A stretch of 64,000 nt of DNA from Streptomyces cynarae. GTDB taxonomy: Bacteria; Actinomycetota; Actinomycetes; Streptomycetales; Streptomycetaceae. Numbering within the stretch: position 1 is the first letter of the stretch; every line of letters starts with the position of its first letter. Position numbers and translations under genes: made by a program. Positions 25,253 to 33,580 of this stretch are shown piece after piece. The stretch is from NCBI RefSeq assembly GCF_025642135.1, contig NZ_CP106793.1, positions 5,672,001 through 5,736,000 of the forward strand. The letters run 5' to 3'. A model generated the notes under the pieces. It worked only from the letters and a program-made list of their open reading frames with translations, had not been told where the DNA came from and did not search any database.

Positions 25253-26431
25253 GTGTCGCTGCCACCCCTGGTCGAGCCGGCTTCCGAGCTCACCGTAGAC
25301 GAGGTCCGCAGGTACTCCCGCCACCTGATCATCCCCGATGTCGGGATGGACGGGCAGAAGCGGCTGAAGAACGCCAAGGTGCTCTGTGTGGGCGCCGGCG
25401 GTCTGGGCTCGCCGGCGCTGATGTACCTGGCCGCGGCGGGCGTGGGAACGCTCGGCATCGTGGAGTTCGACGAGGTCGACGAGTCGAACCTGCAGCGGCA
25501 GATCATCCACAGCCAGTCCGACATCGGCCGCTCGAAGGCCGAGTCCGCGCGCGACACGGTCAAGGGCATCAACCCCTACGTGAACGTGGTCCTTCACGAG
25601 GAGCGGCTCGAGGCCGACAACGTGATGGACATCTTCAGCCAGTACGACCTCATCGTCGACGGCACGGACAACTTCGCGACGCGCTACCTGGTCAACGACG
25701 CGTGCGTGCTGCTGAACAAGCCGTACGTGTGGGGTTCGATCTACCGCTTCGACGGCCAGGCCTCCGTCTTCTGGTCGGAGCACGGCCCCTGCTACCGGTG
25801 CCTTTACCCGGAGCCCCCGCCGCCGGGCATGGTCCCCTCCTGCGCAGAGGGCGGCGTCCTCGGCGTGCTGTGCGCGTCGATCGGCTCCATCCAGGTGAAC
25901 GAGGCGATCAAGCTCCTCGCGGGCATCGGCGAGCCGCTGGTCGGCCGGCTGATGATCTACGACGCCCTGGAGATGCAGTACCGCCAGGTCAAGGTCCGCA
26001 AGGACCCGAACTGCGCGGTCTGCGGCGAGAACCCGACCGTCACCGAGCTCATCGACTACGAGGCCTTCTGCGGCGTCGTCTCCGAGGAGGCCCAGGCGGC
26101 GGCCGTCGACTCGACGATCACTCCCAAGCAGCTCAAGGAGTGGATCGACGACGGCGAGAACATCGAGATCATCGACGTCCGCGAGCCGAACGAGTACGAG
26201 ATCGTCTCCATCCCGGGCGCCAGGCTGATCCCGAAGAACGAGTTCCTGATGGGCACCGCCCTGGAGACCCTCCCGCAGGACAAGAAGATCGTCCTGCACT
26301 GCAAGACCGGTGTCCGCAGCGCGGAAGTCCTCGCAGTCCTGAAGTCGGCGGGCTTCTCCGACGCCGTCCACGTGGGCGGCGGCGTGATCGGCTGGGTCAA
26401 CCAGATCGAACCGCACAAGCCGGTGTACTGA
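25253..26431 (+). CDS. moeZ: MoeZ: adenylyltransferase/sulfurtransferase
   Basis: A 392-residue protein starting at GTG 25253. The N-terminal ThiF/MoeB domain has GAGGLGSPALMYLAAAGVG, the ATP-binding DEVDESNLQRQ and the zinc CxxC pairs (CYRCLYP and CAVCGENP). The C-terminal rhodanese domain carries the active-site Cys in VLHCKTGVRSAEVL. It activates the C-terminus of small sulfur carriers (MoaD, ThiS, CysO-type) and supplies sulfur for molybdopterin, thiamine and thiolated metabolites. moaE, encoding the molybdopterin synthase large subunit, lies 35 kb downstream in the window. A strong terminator follows. Confidence 0.95.
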   Translation: MSLPPLVEPASELTVDEVRRYSRHLIIPDVGMDGQKRLKNAKVLCVGAGGLGSPALMYLAAAGVGTLGIVEFDEVDESNLQRQIIHSQSDIGRSKAESARDTVKGINPYVNVVLHEERLEADNVMDIFSQYDLIVDGTDNFATRYLVNDACVLLNKPYVWGSIYRFDGQASVFWSEHGPCYRCLYPEPPPPGMVPSCAEGGVLGVLCASIGSIQVNEAIKLLAGIGEPLVGRLMIYDALEMQYRQVKVRKDPNCAVCGENPTVTELIDYEAFCGVVSEEAQAAAVDSTITPKQLKEWIDDGENIEIIDVREPNEYEIVSIPGARLIPKNEFLMGTALETLPQDKKIVLHCKTGVRSAEVLAVLKSAGFSDAVHVGGGVIGWVNQIEPHKPVY

Positions 26432-26461
26432 TCAGCGGTCTCGCCCACCAGCGAGGCTGAA

Positions 26462-26501
26462 GAAGCCCACGGCTCTGACCAGCTCAGATGCCGTGGGCTT
26501 C
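26462..26501 (+). terminator. moeZ terminator, overlapping the left direct repeat
   Basis: A perfect 12-bp stem (26462-26473 with 26490-26501) with a 16-nt loop, then TGTCGTTG. The loop and right arm belong to the 31-bp sequence repeated at 27841-27871, so this terminator appears to be the target site of an integrated element. Confidence 0.75.
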
Positions 26502-26508
26502 TGTCGTT
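26478..26508 (+). repeat. Left copy of 31-bp direct repeat (putative att site)
   Basis: Begins ACCAGCTCAGATGCCGTGGG and is identical to 27841-27871 over 31 bp. It covers the loop and right arm of the moeZ terminator. Confidence 0.8.
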
Positions 26509-26589
26509 GTCGATTGGCTTCGGGTGGCCTCGCACGGCCCAGAGACGGCCCGGGCTGCGGTGGTCACCGGGGAACCCTGCTGCGAGAGC

Positions 26590-26682
26590 GCAAAGCACTG
26601 CCGCCCGACAGGGCGCCTCGGGCTCGGTCACCGGCAGCTCAGCGGGTGGAGCCGGAGCCCTTGCGTGACGGCAGTGCTTTGC
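26590..26682. repeat. 14-bp perfect inverted repeat with 65-bp spacer
   Basis: GCAAAGCACTGCCG (26590-26603) is repeated inverted at 26669-26682. It lies in the 414-bp non-coding stretch between the putative att site and the small membrane-protein gene. I see no gene in that stretch otherwise. Confidence 0.7.
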
Positions 26683-26922
26683 CACCAGGCCCGCGGAGTC
26701 CCAATGCCGTGGACGCCCAGGTTGCCGGTGGAGGAGTGCCGTCCGCGGCGGCACCTCTTCCGTGTCACTCGTCTGCACCGTCGGAGGGGACGGCGAGCAG
26801 CCGTCCGCTGAGGCTGGGACCTGACATAGGTACGGCGCGCTGCCCGTTCGGGAGCCGACCGGGCAGACGAGACCGCGACGCGGCAGACACGCGCTGCCGA
26901 AGGAAGGGGAAGGTGCCTCGGC

Positions 26923-27336
26923 ATGTCACACCGCACCGTGATGACGCCGGAGGCCACCTGGATGGCCAGGTGGGCGGGAGCTCTGCTGTGTCTCGTGGTG
27001 GCCGCCATCCATGTCGTGGACCAAGGCGGCATTACGACGACGAGGGACCCCTATTACGTCGGCGTCGCCTACCACGTCCTGGAGATCGCGGCCGTGGTCG
27101 CCGCCGTGCTGCTCCTCGTCGGTCTCGTCCGACCGGGATGGCTGCTGGCAGCCGGGGTCGCCATCGGCCCCCTGCTGGGCTACATCCTCTCCAGGGGTCC
27201 GGGACTGCCGGACTACAGCGACGACATCGGAAATTGGACGGAACCGCTCGGGCTGGTCAGCCTGGCCGTCGAAGGAGCCCTGCTCCTGTTGGCGGTCCCG
27301 CTCTTCGTGCGAAGCCTGCGCCGCAGAACCTACTGA
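26923..27336 (+). CDS. Small four-helix membrane protein in the element remnant
   Basis: ATG 26923 with GGAAGGGGAAGG upstream opens 137 residues. Four hydrophobic segments are visible (WAGALLCLVVAAIHVV, VLEIAAVVAAVLLLVGLV, WLLAAGVAIGPLLGYIL, LVSLAVEGALLLLAVPLF) with short polar loops. I do not recognise a specific family. It sits inside the segment bounded by direct repeats, so it is cargo of the decayed element or its only surviving complete gene. Confidence 0.7.
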   Translation: MSHRTVMTPEATWMARWAGALLCLVVAAIHVVDQGGITTTRDPYYVGVAYHVLEIAAVVAAVLLLVGLVRPGWLLAAGVAIGPLLGYILSRGPGLPDYSDDIGNWTEPLGLVSLAVEGALLLLAVPLFVRSLRRRTY

Positions 27337-27569
27337 GGCCGCCTTTAGCAGCTCCTACACGCTCCTGCGCCGGACTGCAGCGTGACCCACGACAAGGGGC
27401 CGGCCCCGGAGGAAACCCTTCCTGAGTCGGCCCTTCATCATGTGTCCCAGCAGGTTCGAACCTGTGACACCCGCTTTAGGAGTTCGATCCGAGCCTGCTC
27501 CGGCGGCTGTCGTCGACTGGTGCGACGGCTAGACAGAGACGCTGGTGTACGCCTCCGTCCGGCGTCGTT

Positions 27570-27834
27570 GATGTCATTCCCAAGTGCCGTTGTCGGCGCG
27601 GCGGATGGCCGGGAGTCGTCCGTCCTCGCGCACCACGCGTCCGTCCTGGTGGACGCGGGGGAGAGCATCAGGGCTGTGTCCCAGTATCTGGGGCACCACG
27701 ACCCGGGCTTCACCTTGCGGACGTACACGCACCCGATGCCCAGCAGCGAAGAGCGGACCCGTGAGGCCGTGAACCGTGCCTTCTCGCAGGCCCCCGAGAC
27801 CGATGACGGCCCCACGACGGCCCACGAGGGGTGA
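27570..27834 (+). pseudogene. Tyrosine recombinase (integrase), C-terminal relic
   Basis: The frame reads LAHHASVLVDAGESIRAVSQ, then YLGHHDPGFTLRTYTH, matching the C-terminal catalytic end of phage-type integrases, including the LGH box and the nucleophile tyrosine in TYTH. The segment that should hold HxLR is degraded (VLAHHAS), and the rest of the protein upstream is missing or unreadable. It is therefore a 5'-truncated, inactive gene. Its stop is 6 bp before the right direct repeat. Confidence 0.75.
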
Positions 27835-27840
27835 AGATGC

Positions 27841-27871
27841 ACCAGCTCAGATGCCGTGGGCTTCTGTCGTT
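27841..27871 (+). repeat. Right copy of 31-bp direct repeat (putative att site)
   Basis: Identical over 31 bp to 26478-26508, immediately downstream of the integrase relic. The left arm of the terminator hairpin is absent here. Confidence 0.8.
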
Positions 27872-28019
27872 CTTGGGTGGGCATGGCGCTCTCGCGCGCC
27901 CCGTGGGCTGCCCACTGATCAGCCGTCAGGCCCTCCGGTGCAGCCGAGTGAGCTAGCCACGCGTGATCACCCGACCGTAGGCTGCGTGGGTCGTGCCGGG
28001 TGGCGACGTGGGAGCGGAT

Positions 28020-29549
28020 ATGGCTTTCTCAAGCGGTCAAGACCTCCAGTACCTGGAGTCACTTGACTCCGTGCGGATGCCGTGGCCGGGTCCGACTGGC
28101 ATGTCGGACTTGGAGCGGCAACGCCGGGATGAGCTTGAGCTTCAGATCTTCGTCGAAGTACTCATGACCCTTGCGCTGGGGCGCGATGTCGTCGTTCCTC
28201 AGTCCTATGCTTTCGACTCCACCGGATTTCTCACCCTCGCTCGCACCGTACTCAGGGCCCGTAATAGGGCAGCAATTGATGAACACCCCTTCCGGATTCA
28301 TCTGTTCGGTGCGGATTCTTTCGAGGATGCCGCAGCAAGCATGCTCAGTCGTGCCTTCGACAAGAACCGTCCATTTTTCAGTTCCTTACTGCCGGAACTC
28401 CACAAGCCGGAACAATATGGCCTCGATCCTCGCGACGTTCGCTGGCAGTCGGAGAACCTCGATCGTCTGCTCAATAGTGACTGGATAGGCGTCGAACGGG
28501 CACAGGCGCTGAACGATATTCGTGCGGAATTTCGAGGCCTGCCCCGAGTGAGGGCAAAAGCCCCGGCTGCGCCATTGGGGCTGGGGGAGCTGCTTGCCTC
28601 CACCATTGCGGAGGAATCCCTGACGGGTCGAGCGGAACAATCTCTTCCGGAGTCCTTCCGTGAGGTCCATGCAGACCTCGTCAGTGCGATTCGTCGTCTT
28701 GATCCAACACGGCCTCGGGCGTTCAACGAACGCAGTCGACTGCGAATCGCAGAACCATGGCCCAACGATTCGGATGGTAGAACACCAGAGGAAATCGTCG
28801 GAAGCAAGGATACGCTCGATCTCGTAATCGAGTTCGTTGACACTTTGTACAATGCAATCGTGGCTGATTCAATCGGTATTGCGCCCGCGACCTTCAGTAC
28901 TGATGTGGCCCTTGGGGATCGGATCCTCATCTCTCGCGCCATTGCCCAAGAGCTCGCAATCGCGCAATACCGTTCCGGGGCGCACCAAGCGGCCTGGTTG
29001 CCGCACGAGGGAGTTTCGACAGGCGAGTCAGAGGAACAGCCATTGTTCGAAGTGCGGCTCAATTCACAAGCGGTCGCCACGGAGACGCAAACCCGTCGCC
29101 AACTGTCGAATCTGCGGGATAGTGCGGTAGACGCCATCGCCGCTCTCCTTGACGCGCGAGCGCAGCGGGGAGGTCAGGGCCGGGCCCGGTCGCCCTTCTG
29201 GAAGGGTCTGGACAAGTTGGCTGCGGCAGAGGACGCCACAGCCGTCCGCAATGCACTCGATGATCATCTTGCCTGCGTCGCGTCCATTCTCGGCGGTCGA
29301 GGCGAGGCCGGTCTGGTAGGCAAATTTGGCGTTCAGGTTCTCCTTACCGGTGGTGGTGCCGCCGGACCTGCCATTGCGGCTGCACTCTGGCAAGTGCCGG
29401 GTATCCTCGAGTTCCCTGCGACAGCCATCGGGGCCGTTGCCCCTGCTGTGGCCAAAAAGGGAGTTGAATCCATCCGCCGCTGGCAGGGCACGCGGCGCAG
29501 GGCCCATGCACTTGGAAGGGTTGTCGACGTGAGGGGACATCAGCCTTGA
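28020..29549 (+). CDS. Unknown 509-aa protein, low GC, coupled to NUDIX gene
   Basis: ATG 28020 has GGGAG five bases upstream; TAGGCT near 27978 may be its -10. I do not recognise the protein. An N-terminal helical region (residues 30-110) contains LGRDVVVPQSYAFDSTGFL; a middle region follows, and near residues 435-485 is a glycine/alanine-rich hydrophobic stretch (FGVQVLLTGGGAAGPAIAAA, then FPATAIGAVAPAVAKKG) that could be one or two membrane or pore-like helices. There is no signal peptide. Codon use (many AAT, ATT, GAT, TCA) and local GC (27 of 60 bases at 28801-28860) are unlike the neighbours, so it was probably acquired horizontally. TTGA overlap with the next gene implies co-translation. 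Confidence 0.75.
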   Translation: MAFSSGQDLQYLESLDSVRMPWPGPTGMSDLERQRRDELELQIFVEVLMTLALGRDVVVPQSYAFDSTGFLTLARTVLRARNRAAIDEHPFRIHLFGADSFEDAAASMLSRAFDKNRPFFSSLLPELHKPEQYGLDPRDVRWQSENLDRLLNSDWIGVERAQALNDIRAEFRGLPRVRAKAPAAPLGLGELLASTIAEESLTGRAEQSLPESFREVHADLVSAIRRLDPTRPRAFNERSRLRIAEPWPNDSDGRTPEEIVGSKDTLDLVIEFVDTLYNAIVADSIGIAPATFSTDVALGDRILISRAIAQELAIAQYRSGAHQAAWLPHEGVSTGESEEQPLFEVRLNSQAVATETQTRRQLSNLRDSAVDAIAALLDARAQRGGQGRARSPFWKGLDKLAAAEDATAVRNALDDHLACVASILGGRGEAGLVGKFGVQVLLTGGGAAGPAIAAALWQVPGILEFPATAIGAVAPAVAKKGVESIRRWQGTRRRAHALGRVVDVRGHQP

Positions 29550-30109
29550 GAGACCCGGAACGCCATGAGCCGATCCGCCGGAAGCGCGAGGTCCTCGCTT
29601 ATGCGAATCGCTTCGCCGAGGTCTTCGATGACGAGGTGGAGTTCCCGGACGGGACCCTTGGCCGATACCTGAGAATCGCAAATCGCGGTGAAGGTCCAGG
29701 TGTGGTGATAGTGCCCATCCATGGAATGACTGTCGGGCTGGTCCATACATATCGCTACCCGGTCGGCTCATGGCAGTGGGGCCTGCCTCGGGGTTTCTCT
29801 CATGGTCATGATCCCCTCGTCACCGCCCGGGCGGAGCTCCGGGAAGAGCTTGGTGTGCAAGACGCCGAACTCGAGCACTTGAGCGTCATGACACCAGATT
29901 CGGGAATGTTGGCGACCCGGGTCGCCCTAGTGCTCGCACGAGTGAACGACCCCATTGGGCGCGTAGTTGATGTGCAAGAAGTGTCCGCCGTGCGCTGGCT
30001 TCACGTCCGAGAACTATGGCATTGGGTAGCTCAGGGGCGCATCGAGGACGGCATGTCTCTGGCTGCTTTGGCTCTTGCTCACGCGCTCGGGCATCTGCCT
30101 GGTCGGTGA
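29546..30109 (+). CDS. NUDIX hydrolase with atypical Nudix box, low GC
   Basis: TTG 29546 overlaps the previous stop (TTGA) with GAGGGGA eight bases upstream, giving 187 residues. The beta-strand pattern and LPRGFSHGHDPLVTARAEL with REELGV following mark an ADP-ribose/nucleoside-diphosphate-sugar type NUDIX fold. Compared with the GX5EX7REUXEEXGU box, the first glutamate position is His and the arginine is Ala, while the metal-binding EL-REE glutamates remain. Activity is therefore possible but uncertain. Its strict pairing with the unknown 509-residue gene suggests a two-protein module in which it cleans up or senses a nucleotide. Confidence 0.8.
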   Translation: MRDPERHEPIRRKREVLAYANRFAEVFDDEVEFPDGTLGRYLRIANRGEGPGVVIVPIHGMTVGLVHTYRYPVGSWQWGLPRGFSHGHDPLVTARAELREELGVQDAELEHLSVMTPDSGMLATRVALVLARVNDPIGRVVDVQEVSAVRWLHVRELWHWVAQGRIEDGMSLAALALAHALGHLPGR

Positions 30110-30207
30110 TCAGGCAAGGGGCGAGTATCAGAGTCCACGAGGTGCTCACCTTCTTCCTGGACGGCGGGCGCTTCGGGTGTCATGGGTGTCCGAAGCCTCT
30201 GCTGTCG

Positions 30208-31692
30208 TCATGAGCAGACCGTTCCGTCCTTCGGTACGGTCCCGTTCAGCAGATACGCGTTCACCGCGGAGTCCACGCAGGTGCTCCCGCTTCCGTACGC
30301 CCCGTGGCCCTCGCCCTTCCAGGTGAGCTCCACTCCGACACCCTTGCCCAGCCCGTCGGCCATCTTCCGGGCGCCCTCGTAGGGCGTTGCGGGATCCCCG
30401 GTGTTGCCCACCAGCAGCACCGGCGCGGCTCCCGGCGCGCTGACCACCGGGTGGTCGGACTGTCCGGCCACCGGCCAGTCATGGCACCAGCCGGCCGTGT
30501 CCCAGCCCAGGAAGTCGCCGAAGACGGGTGAGATCTTCTCGAACTCCGGCAGCAGTTTCTTCACCGACTCGGGCGTCGGCCGCTGCCTGTCGTCCAGGCA
30601 CGATATGACCCGTTGCGCGTGTGTCGTGGTGCCGTAGTGGCCCGACGGGTCCCGCTCGTTGTAGTCGTCGGCCAGCGACAGCAGCCCGGAACCGTCGCCC
30701 GCCTCGGCCGCCTGCAGGGCGCTGGTGAGCATGGGCCAGCTCTGCTTGCTGTAGAGCGGCAGCACGATGCCGGTGACGGCCAGTGTCTGGGTGAGCTGTC
30801 GGCCCGACGACGTCGGCAGAGGTTTCGCGTCGGTCCGCCGCAGCAACTCGGTGACCTTCTTGGAGCCCTGCTTCGGGTCCTGTCCCGTCGACCTCAGATA
30901 GTCGTCCAGCGCACGCTGGAACCCGAGGGCCTGGTTCTTCGCGTGGCCGATGCTGTCAGCGGTGGGGTCGACGACGGCGTCCAGCACCATGCGCCCCACG
31001 TTCTTCGGGAACAGGTGGGCGTACACGCCACCCAGTTCGGTGCCGTACGAGATGCCGAAGTAGTGCGTCGTCCGGTCGCCGAGCACTTGGCGCATCAGGT
31101 CCATGTCTCGCGCTGTGTCGGTCGTCGAGACGTGCCCGAGCAGCTTTCCGGCCGCCTTCGCGCAGCCCTTGCCGAAGGCGGCGGCGTCATCGAGGTACGC
31201 CTTCTCCTCGACAGTGTCGTCCGGTGTCACATCGATGCTCTCGGCGGCCTGCATCGCCTGGTCGCTGCGGCAGCGGATCCCGCCACTGGCTCCGACGCCG
31301 CGAGGATCCCAGCTCACCAGGTCGTACCGCTCGTGCAGGGTGGAGACCGTGGTCGCGAACGACGGCATCATCGAGACGCCGGAGCCGCCGGGACCGCCGA
31401 AGTTGAAGAGCAGTGAGCCGATCCGGTCGCCCCCCTCGGCCCGGGACCGGATCAGCGCCAGGCCGATCGTCTCACCGTCGGGCTTCGCCCAGTCCAGCGG
31501 TGCCTTCAGCGTGGCGCACTGCCAGTCTCCGCCCGGCGCCGACGTGCCCTTGCAGCGGCCCCAGTCGAGCTTCTGCGCGGTGAGCGAGGCGGGCAGCCCC
31601 GTGGTCCCGCCTCCACCGGACGAACCGCCACCGCAGCCGGCCACCAGCAGCGCGGCGGCGATCACGGCCGTCCACCGTGGAAAACGTGACAT
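30208..31692 (-). CDS. Secreted tripeptidyl-aminopeptidase-like lipoprotein (paralogue 1)
   Basis: ATG 31692, behind GGAGGAGGGG, opens a 494-residue lipoprotein: MSRFPRWTAVIAAALLVAGC ends at the lipobox Cys. The mature part is an alpha/beta hydrolase of the SlpD/SlpE-like tripeptidyl aminopeptidase family, with NFGGPGGSG oxyanion motif, nucleophile GISYGTELGG, acid VGNTGDPATP and histidine GEGHGAYGSG. Cysteines near the C-terminus probably form a disulfide. It would remove N-terminal tripeptides or short peptides outside the membrane. A close paralogue lies directly upstream on the same strand. Confidence 0.88.
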   Translation of the reverse strand: MSRFPRWTAVIAAALLVAGCGGGSSGGGGTTGLPASLTAQKLDWGRCKGTSAPGGDWQCATLKAPLDWAKPDGETIGLALIRSRAEGGDRIGSLLFNFGGPGGSGVSMMPSFATTVSTLHERYDLVSWDPRGVGASGGIRCRSDQAMQAAESIDVTPDDTVEEKAYLDDAAAFGKGCAKAAGKLLGHVSTTDTARDMDLMRQVLGDRTTHYFGISYGTELGGVYAHLFPKNVGRMVLDAVVDPTADSIGHAKNQALGFQRALDDYLRSTGQDPKQGSKKVTELLRRTDAKPLPTSSGRQLTQTLAVTGIVLPLYSKQSWPMLTSALQAAEAGDGSGLLSLADDYNERDPSGHYGTTTHAQRVISCLDDRQRPTPESVKKLLPEFEKISPVFGDFLGWDTAGWCHDWPVAGQSDHPVVSAPGAAPVLLVGNTGDPATPYEGARKMADGLGKGVGVELTWKGEGHGAYGSGSTCVDSAVNAYLLNGTVPKDGTVCS

Positions 31693-31873
31693 CTGTACCC
31701 CCCTCCTCCGCTCCCCGCTCGGTGCCGCGGAAAGCAATGAGGCCATGGTAGGCGGATCGAGCGGAGCCCATATCGGCCTGTGGATAACCATCTGACCTGG
31801 GATTTCCCGTAATGGGGGTGGGGTTTTCGTCTGCGGGTGGGTGGGGCCGGTCGGTCGGGTGCGGGTGCGTCGG

Positions 31874-33418
31874 TCAGGTGCAGACGGTGCCGGCCGCGGG
31901 GACCTTTCCGTTCAGCAGGTAGCCGTTCACGACGCTCTGCACGCACTTGTTCCTGCTGTCGTAGGCGCCGTGCCCCTGGCCCTTGTACGTCACCTCCACG
32001 CCGACGCCCTTGCCCAGCGCGTCCGCCATCCTCTTGGCGCCCTCGTAAGGGGTGGCCGGATCTCCGGTGTTGCCGATCACGAGGATCGGCGGGGCGCCGG
32101 GCGCGCTCACGTTCGGATGGTTGGCGGCTCCTGCCACGGGCCAGCCGGTGCAACTGAGCATGCCCCAGGCCAGGAAGTCGCCGAACACCGGGGAGGCGGC
32201 CCGGAACTCCGGCAGCTTGGCCTTCACGTCGGCCGGCGTGTACCGCGGCTTCTCGTCGGCGCAGTTGATGGCGACGTTCGCAGGGATGAGGTTGCTGTAC
32301 TGGCCGTTCTCGTCGCGCCCGTTCAACGCGTCCGAGAGCACCATCAGCACCTCCCCGTCGCCCGCGTAGGCCCGCTGCAGCCCTTCGGTCAGGTAGCCCC
32401 AGAAGTCCTTGGAGTACAGCGCCTGTGCGATGCCGTTGGTCGCGGCGGTCTGGGTCAGCCTGCGGGGGAAGATTCCGGGGATCGGCTTGGCGTCGAGTCT
32501 CTTCAGCAGCGCGACGATCCGGTTCTCGACATCCTGCGGGGTGCGGCCGACCGGGCATCCGGTGCTCTTGGAGGTGCAGTCCCGGGCGTAGTTGTCGAGC
32601 GCGAGCTGGAATCCCTTGGCCTGTCCGAGCGCGCTCTGTTCCGGGTCCTGTGTCGGGTCGACGACCCCGTCCAGCACGGCCCGCCCGACGTTCTTCGGGA
32701 ACAAGTGCGCGTAGACACCGCCGAGTTCGGTGCCGTACGAGATGCCGAAGTACTGCAGCTTCTTGTCGCCGAGCACCTGGCGCAGCAGGTCCATGTCGCG
32801 TGCCGCGTCGGTGGTGCGTACATACGGCAGCACCCTGCCGGAGTGCTTCTGGCAGGCGCTGCTGAACTGTTTGGTGCTGTTGAGGAAGGCCGTCAGCTCG
32901 GCCGCGTTGTCGGGTGTCTCGTCCTGCTGGAAGAAGGCGTCGAGCCGCTGATCGTCCTCGCATTTCACGCCAGCGCTCCGGCCGACTCCGCGCGGGTCGA
33001 AACTCACGAGGTCATAGCGGGTGCGCAGGGTCTCGTAGTCCTGTGCGAAGGCGGGCAGCGCGGTCACGCCGGAGCCGCCCGGGCCGCCGAAGTTGAAGAT
33101 CAGGGAGCCGATTCGCTCGCTCGGGGGGCCGCTGGCCTTGACCCTGATCAGCGCGATGTCGATGGTGCCGCTCGTGGGGTCGTCCCAGTTCAGGGGCGCC
33201 TTCATGGTCGCGCACTGCCACCGTCCGCCGTTCGGCAGCGGTGAGGGAGCGGTGCCGCCGCCCTCCGACGCGGACGGCGCCGGGCAGTTGTTCCAGATCA
33301 GCTTCTGACTCGACAGCTCCCCGTCCACGAAGCCGCTGGCGCAGCCCGTCAGAAGGGAGGACACAAGCACGGCGGCGGCGCTCACGGCGGCGGCACGCTT
33401 CGAGAGACGGTTCGGCAT
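31874..33418 (-). CDS. Secreted tripeptidyl-aminopeptidase-like lipoprotein (paralogue 2)
   Basis: Starting at ATG 33418 (GTG 33439 is possible), this 514-residue lipoprotein has MPNRLSKRAAAVSAAAVL then SSLLTGC as signal and lipobox. It shares the whole motif set with its neighbour: NFGGPGGSG, GISYGTELGGVYAHLFPKN, IGNTGDPATPYEGAK and QGHGAYDS. Tandem duplication is the simplest origin. The 181-bp gap between the two is G-rich without a clear terminator, so they may be co-transcribed. Confidence 0.88.
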   Translation of the reverse strand: MPNRLSKRAAAVSAAAVLVSSLLTGCASGFVDGELSSQKLIWNNCPAPSASEGGGTAPSPLPNGGRWQCATMKAPLNWDDPTSGTIDIALIRVKASGPPSERIGSLIFNFGGPGGSGVTALPAFAQDYETLRTRYDLVSFDPRGVGRSAGVKCEDDQRLDAFFQQDETPDNAAELTAFLNSTKQFSSACQKHSGRVLPYVRTTDAARDMDLLRQVLGDKKLQYFGISYGTELGGVYAHLFPKNVGRAVLDGVVDPTQDPEQSALGQAKGFQLALDNYARDCTSKSTGCPVGRTPQDVENRIVALLKRLDAKPIPGIFPRRLTQTAATNGIAQALYSKDFWGYLTEGLQRAYAGDGEVLMVLSDALNGRDENGQYSNLIPANVAINCADEKPRYTPADVKAKLPEFRAASPVFGDFLAWGMLSCTGWPVAGAANHPNVSAPGAPPILVIGNTGDPATPYEGAKRMADALGKGVGVEVTYKGQGHGAYDSRNKCVQSVVNGYLLNGKVPAAGTVCT

Positions 33419-33580
33419 GTCCCCATCGTGCGACCGCACGGCCCGGGGCGCTCGGGACGCGGTCCGTGCGGGTGACTCCCGGCTGCCGTCACCGCGTGTC
33501 GCCCGTGCCCAAGGCCGGTGAGTGCAGCACCGGATGTGCCTGCGAGCCCCCCACGCGCGCGCGTGCCGTGCGCGGCAGGC

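Larger units (their letters stand above)
26478..27871. mobile_element. Remnant of an integrated element between 31-bp direct repeats
   Basis: Identical 31-bp sequences at 26478-26508 and 27841-27871 bound 1.33 kb. Just inside the right copy is the C-terminal part of a tyrosine recombinase, ending 6 bp before the repeat; this is the usual place for an integrase gene next to its att site. The left copy starts inside the moeZ terminator and the right copy lacks the left arm of that hairpin. The simplest reading is attL and attR of a decayed integrative element. Confidence 0.6.

Noticed and set aside
26509..26922. Short frames in the gap before the small membrane protein
   Set aside because: No ribosome sites, poor codon use and no domain similarity; the 414 bp is treated as non-coding apart from the inverted repeat.
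27430..27500. tRNA-like text with CAGGTTCGAACCTG (resembling a T-arm) near the integrase relic
   Set aside because: The 14-bp palindrome does not leave a proper 5-bp stem with a 7-nt loop, and no matching acceptor or anticodon arms follow. At most it is a tRNA-derived att fragment; I do not call a tRNA.
29546..30109. Calling the NUDIX protein a standard ADP-ribose pyrophosphatase (nudF)
   Set aside because: Two Nudix-box positions differ and the genomic context is not nucleotide housekeeping, so no symbol is given.
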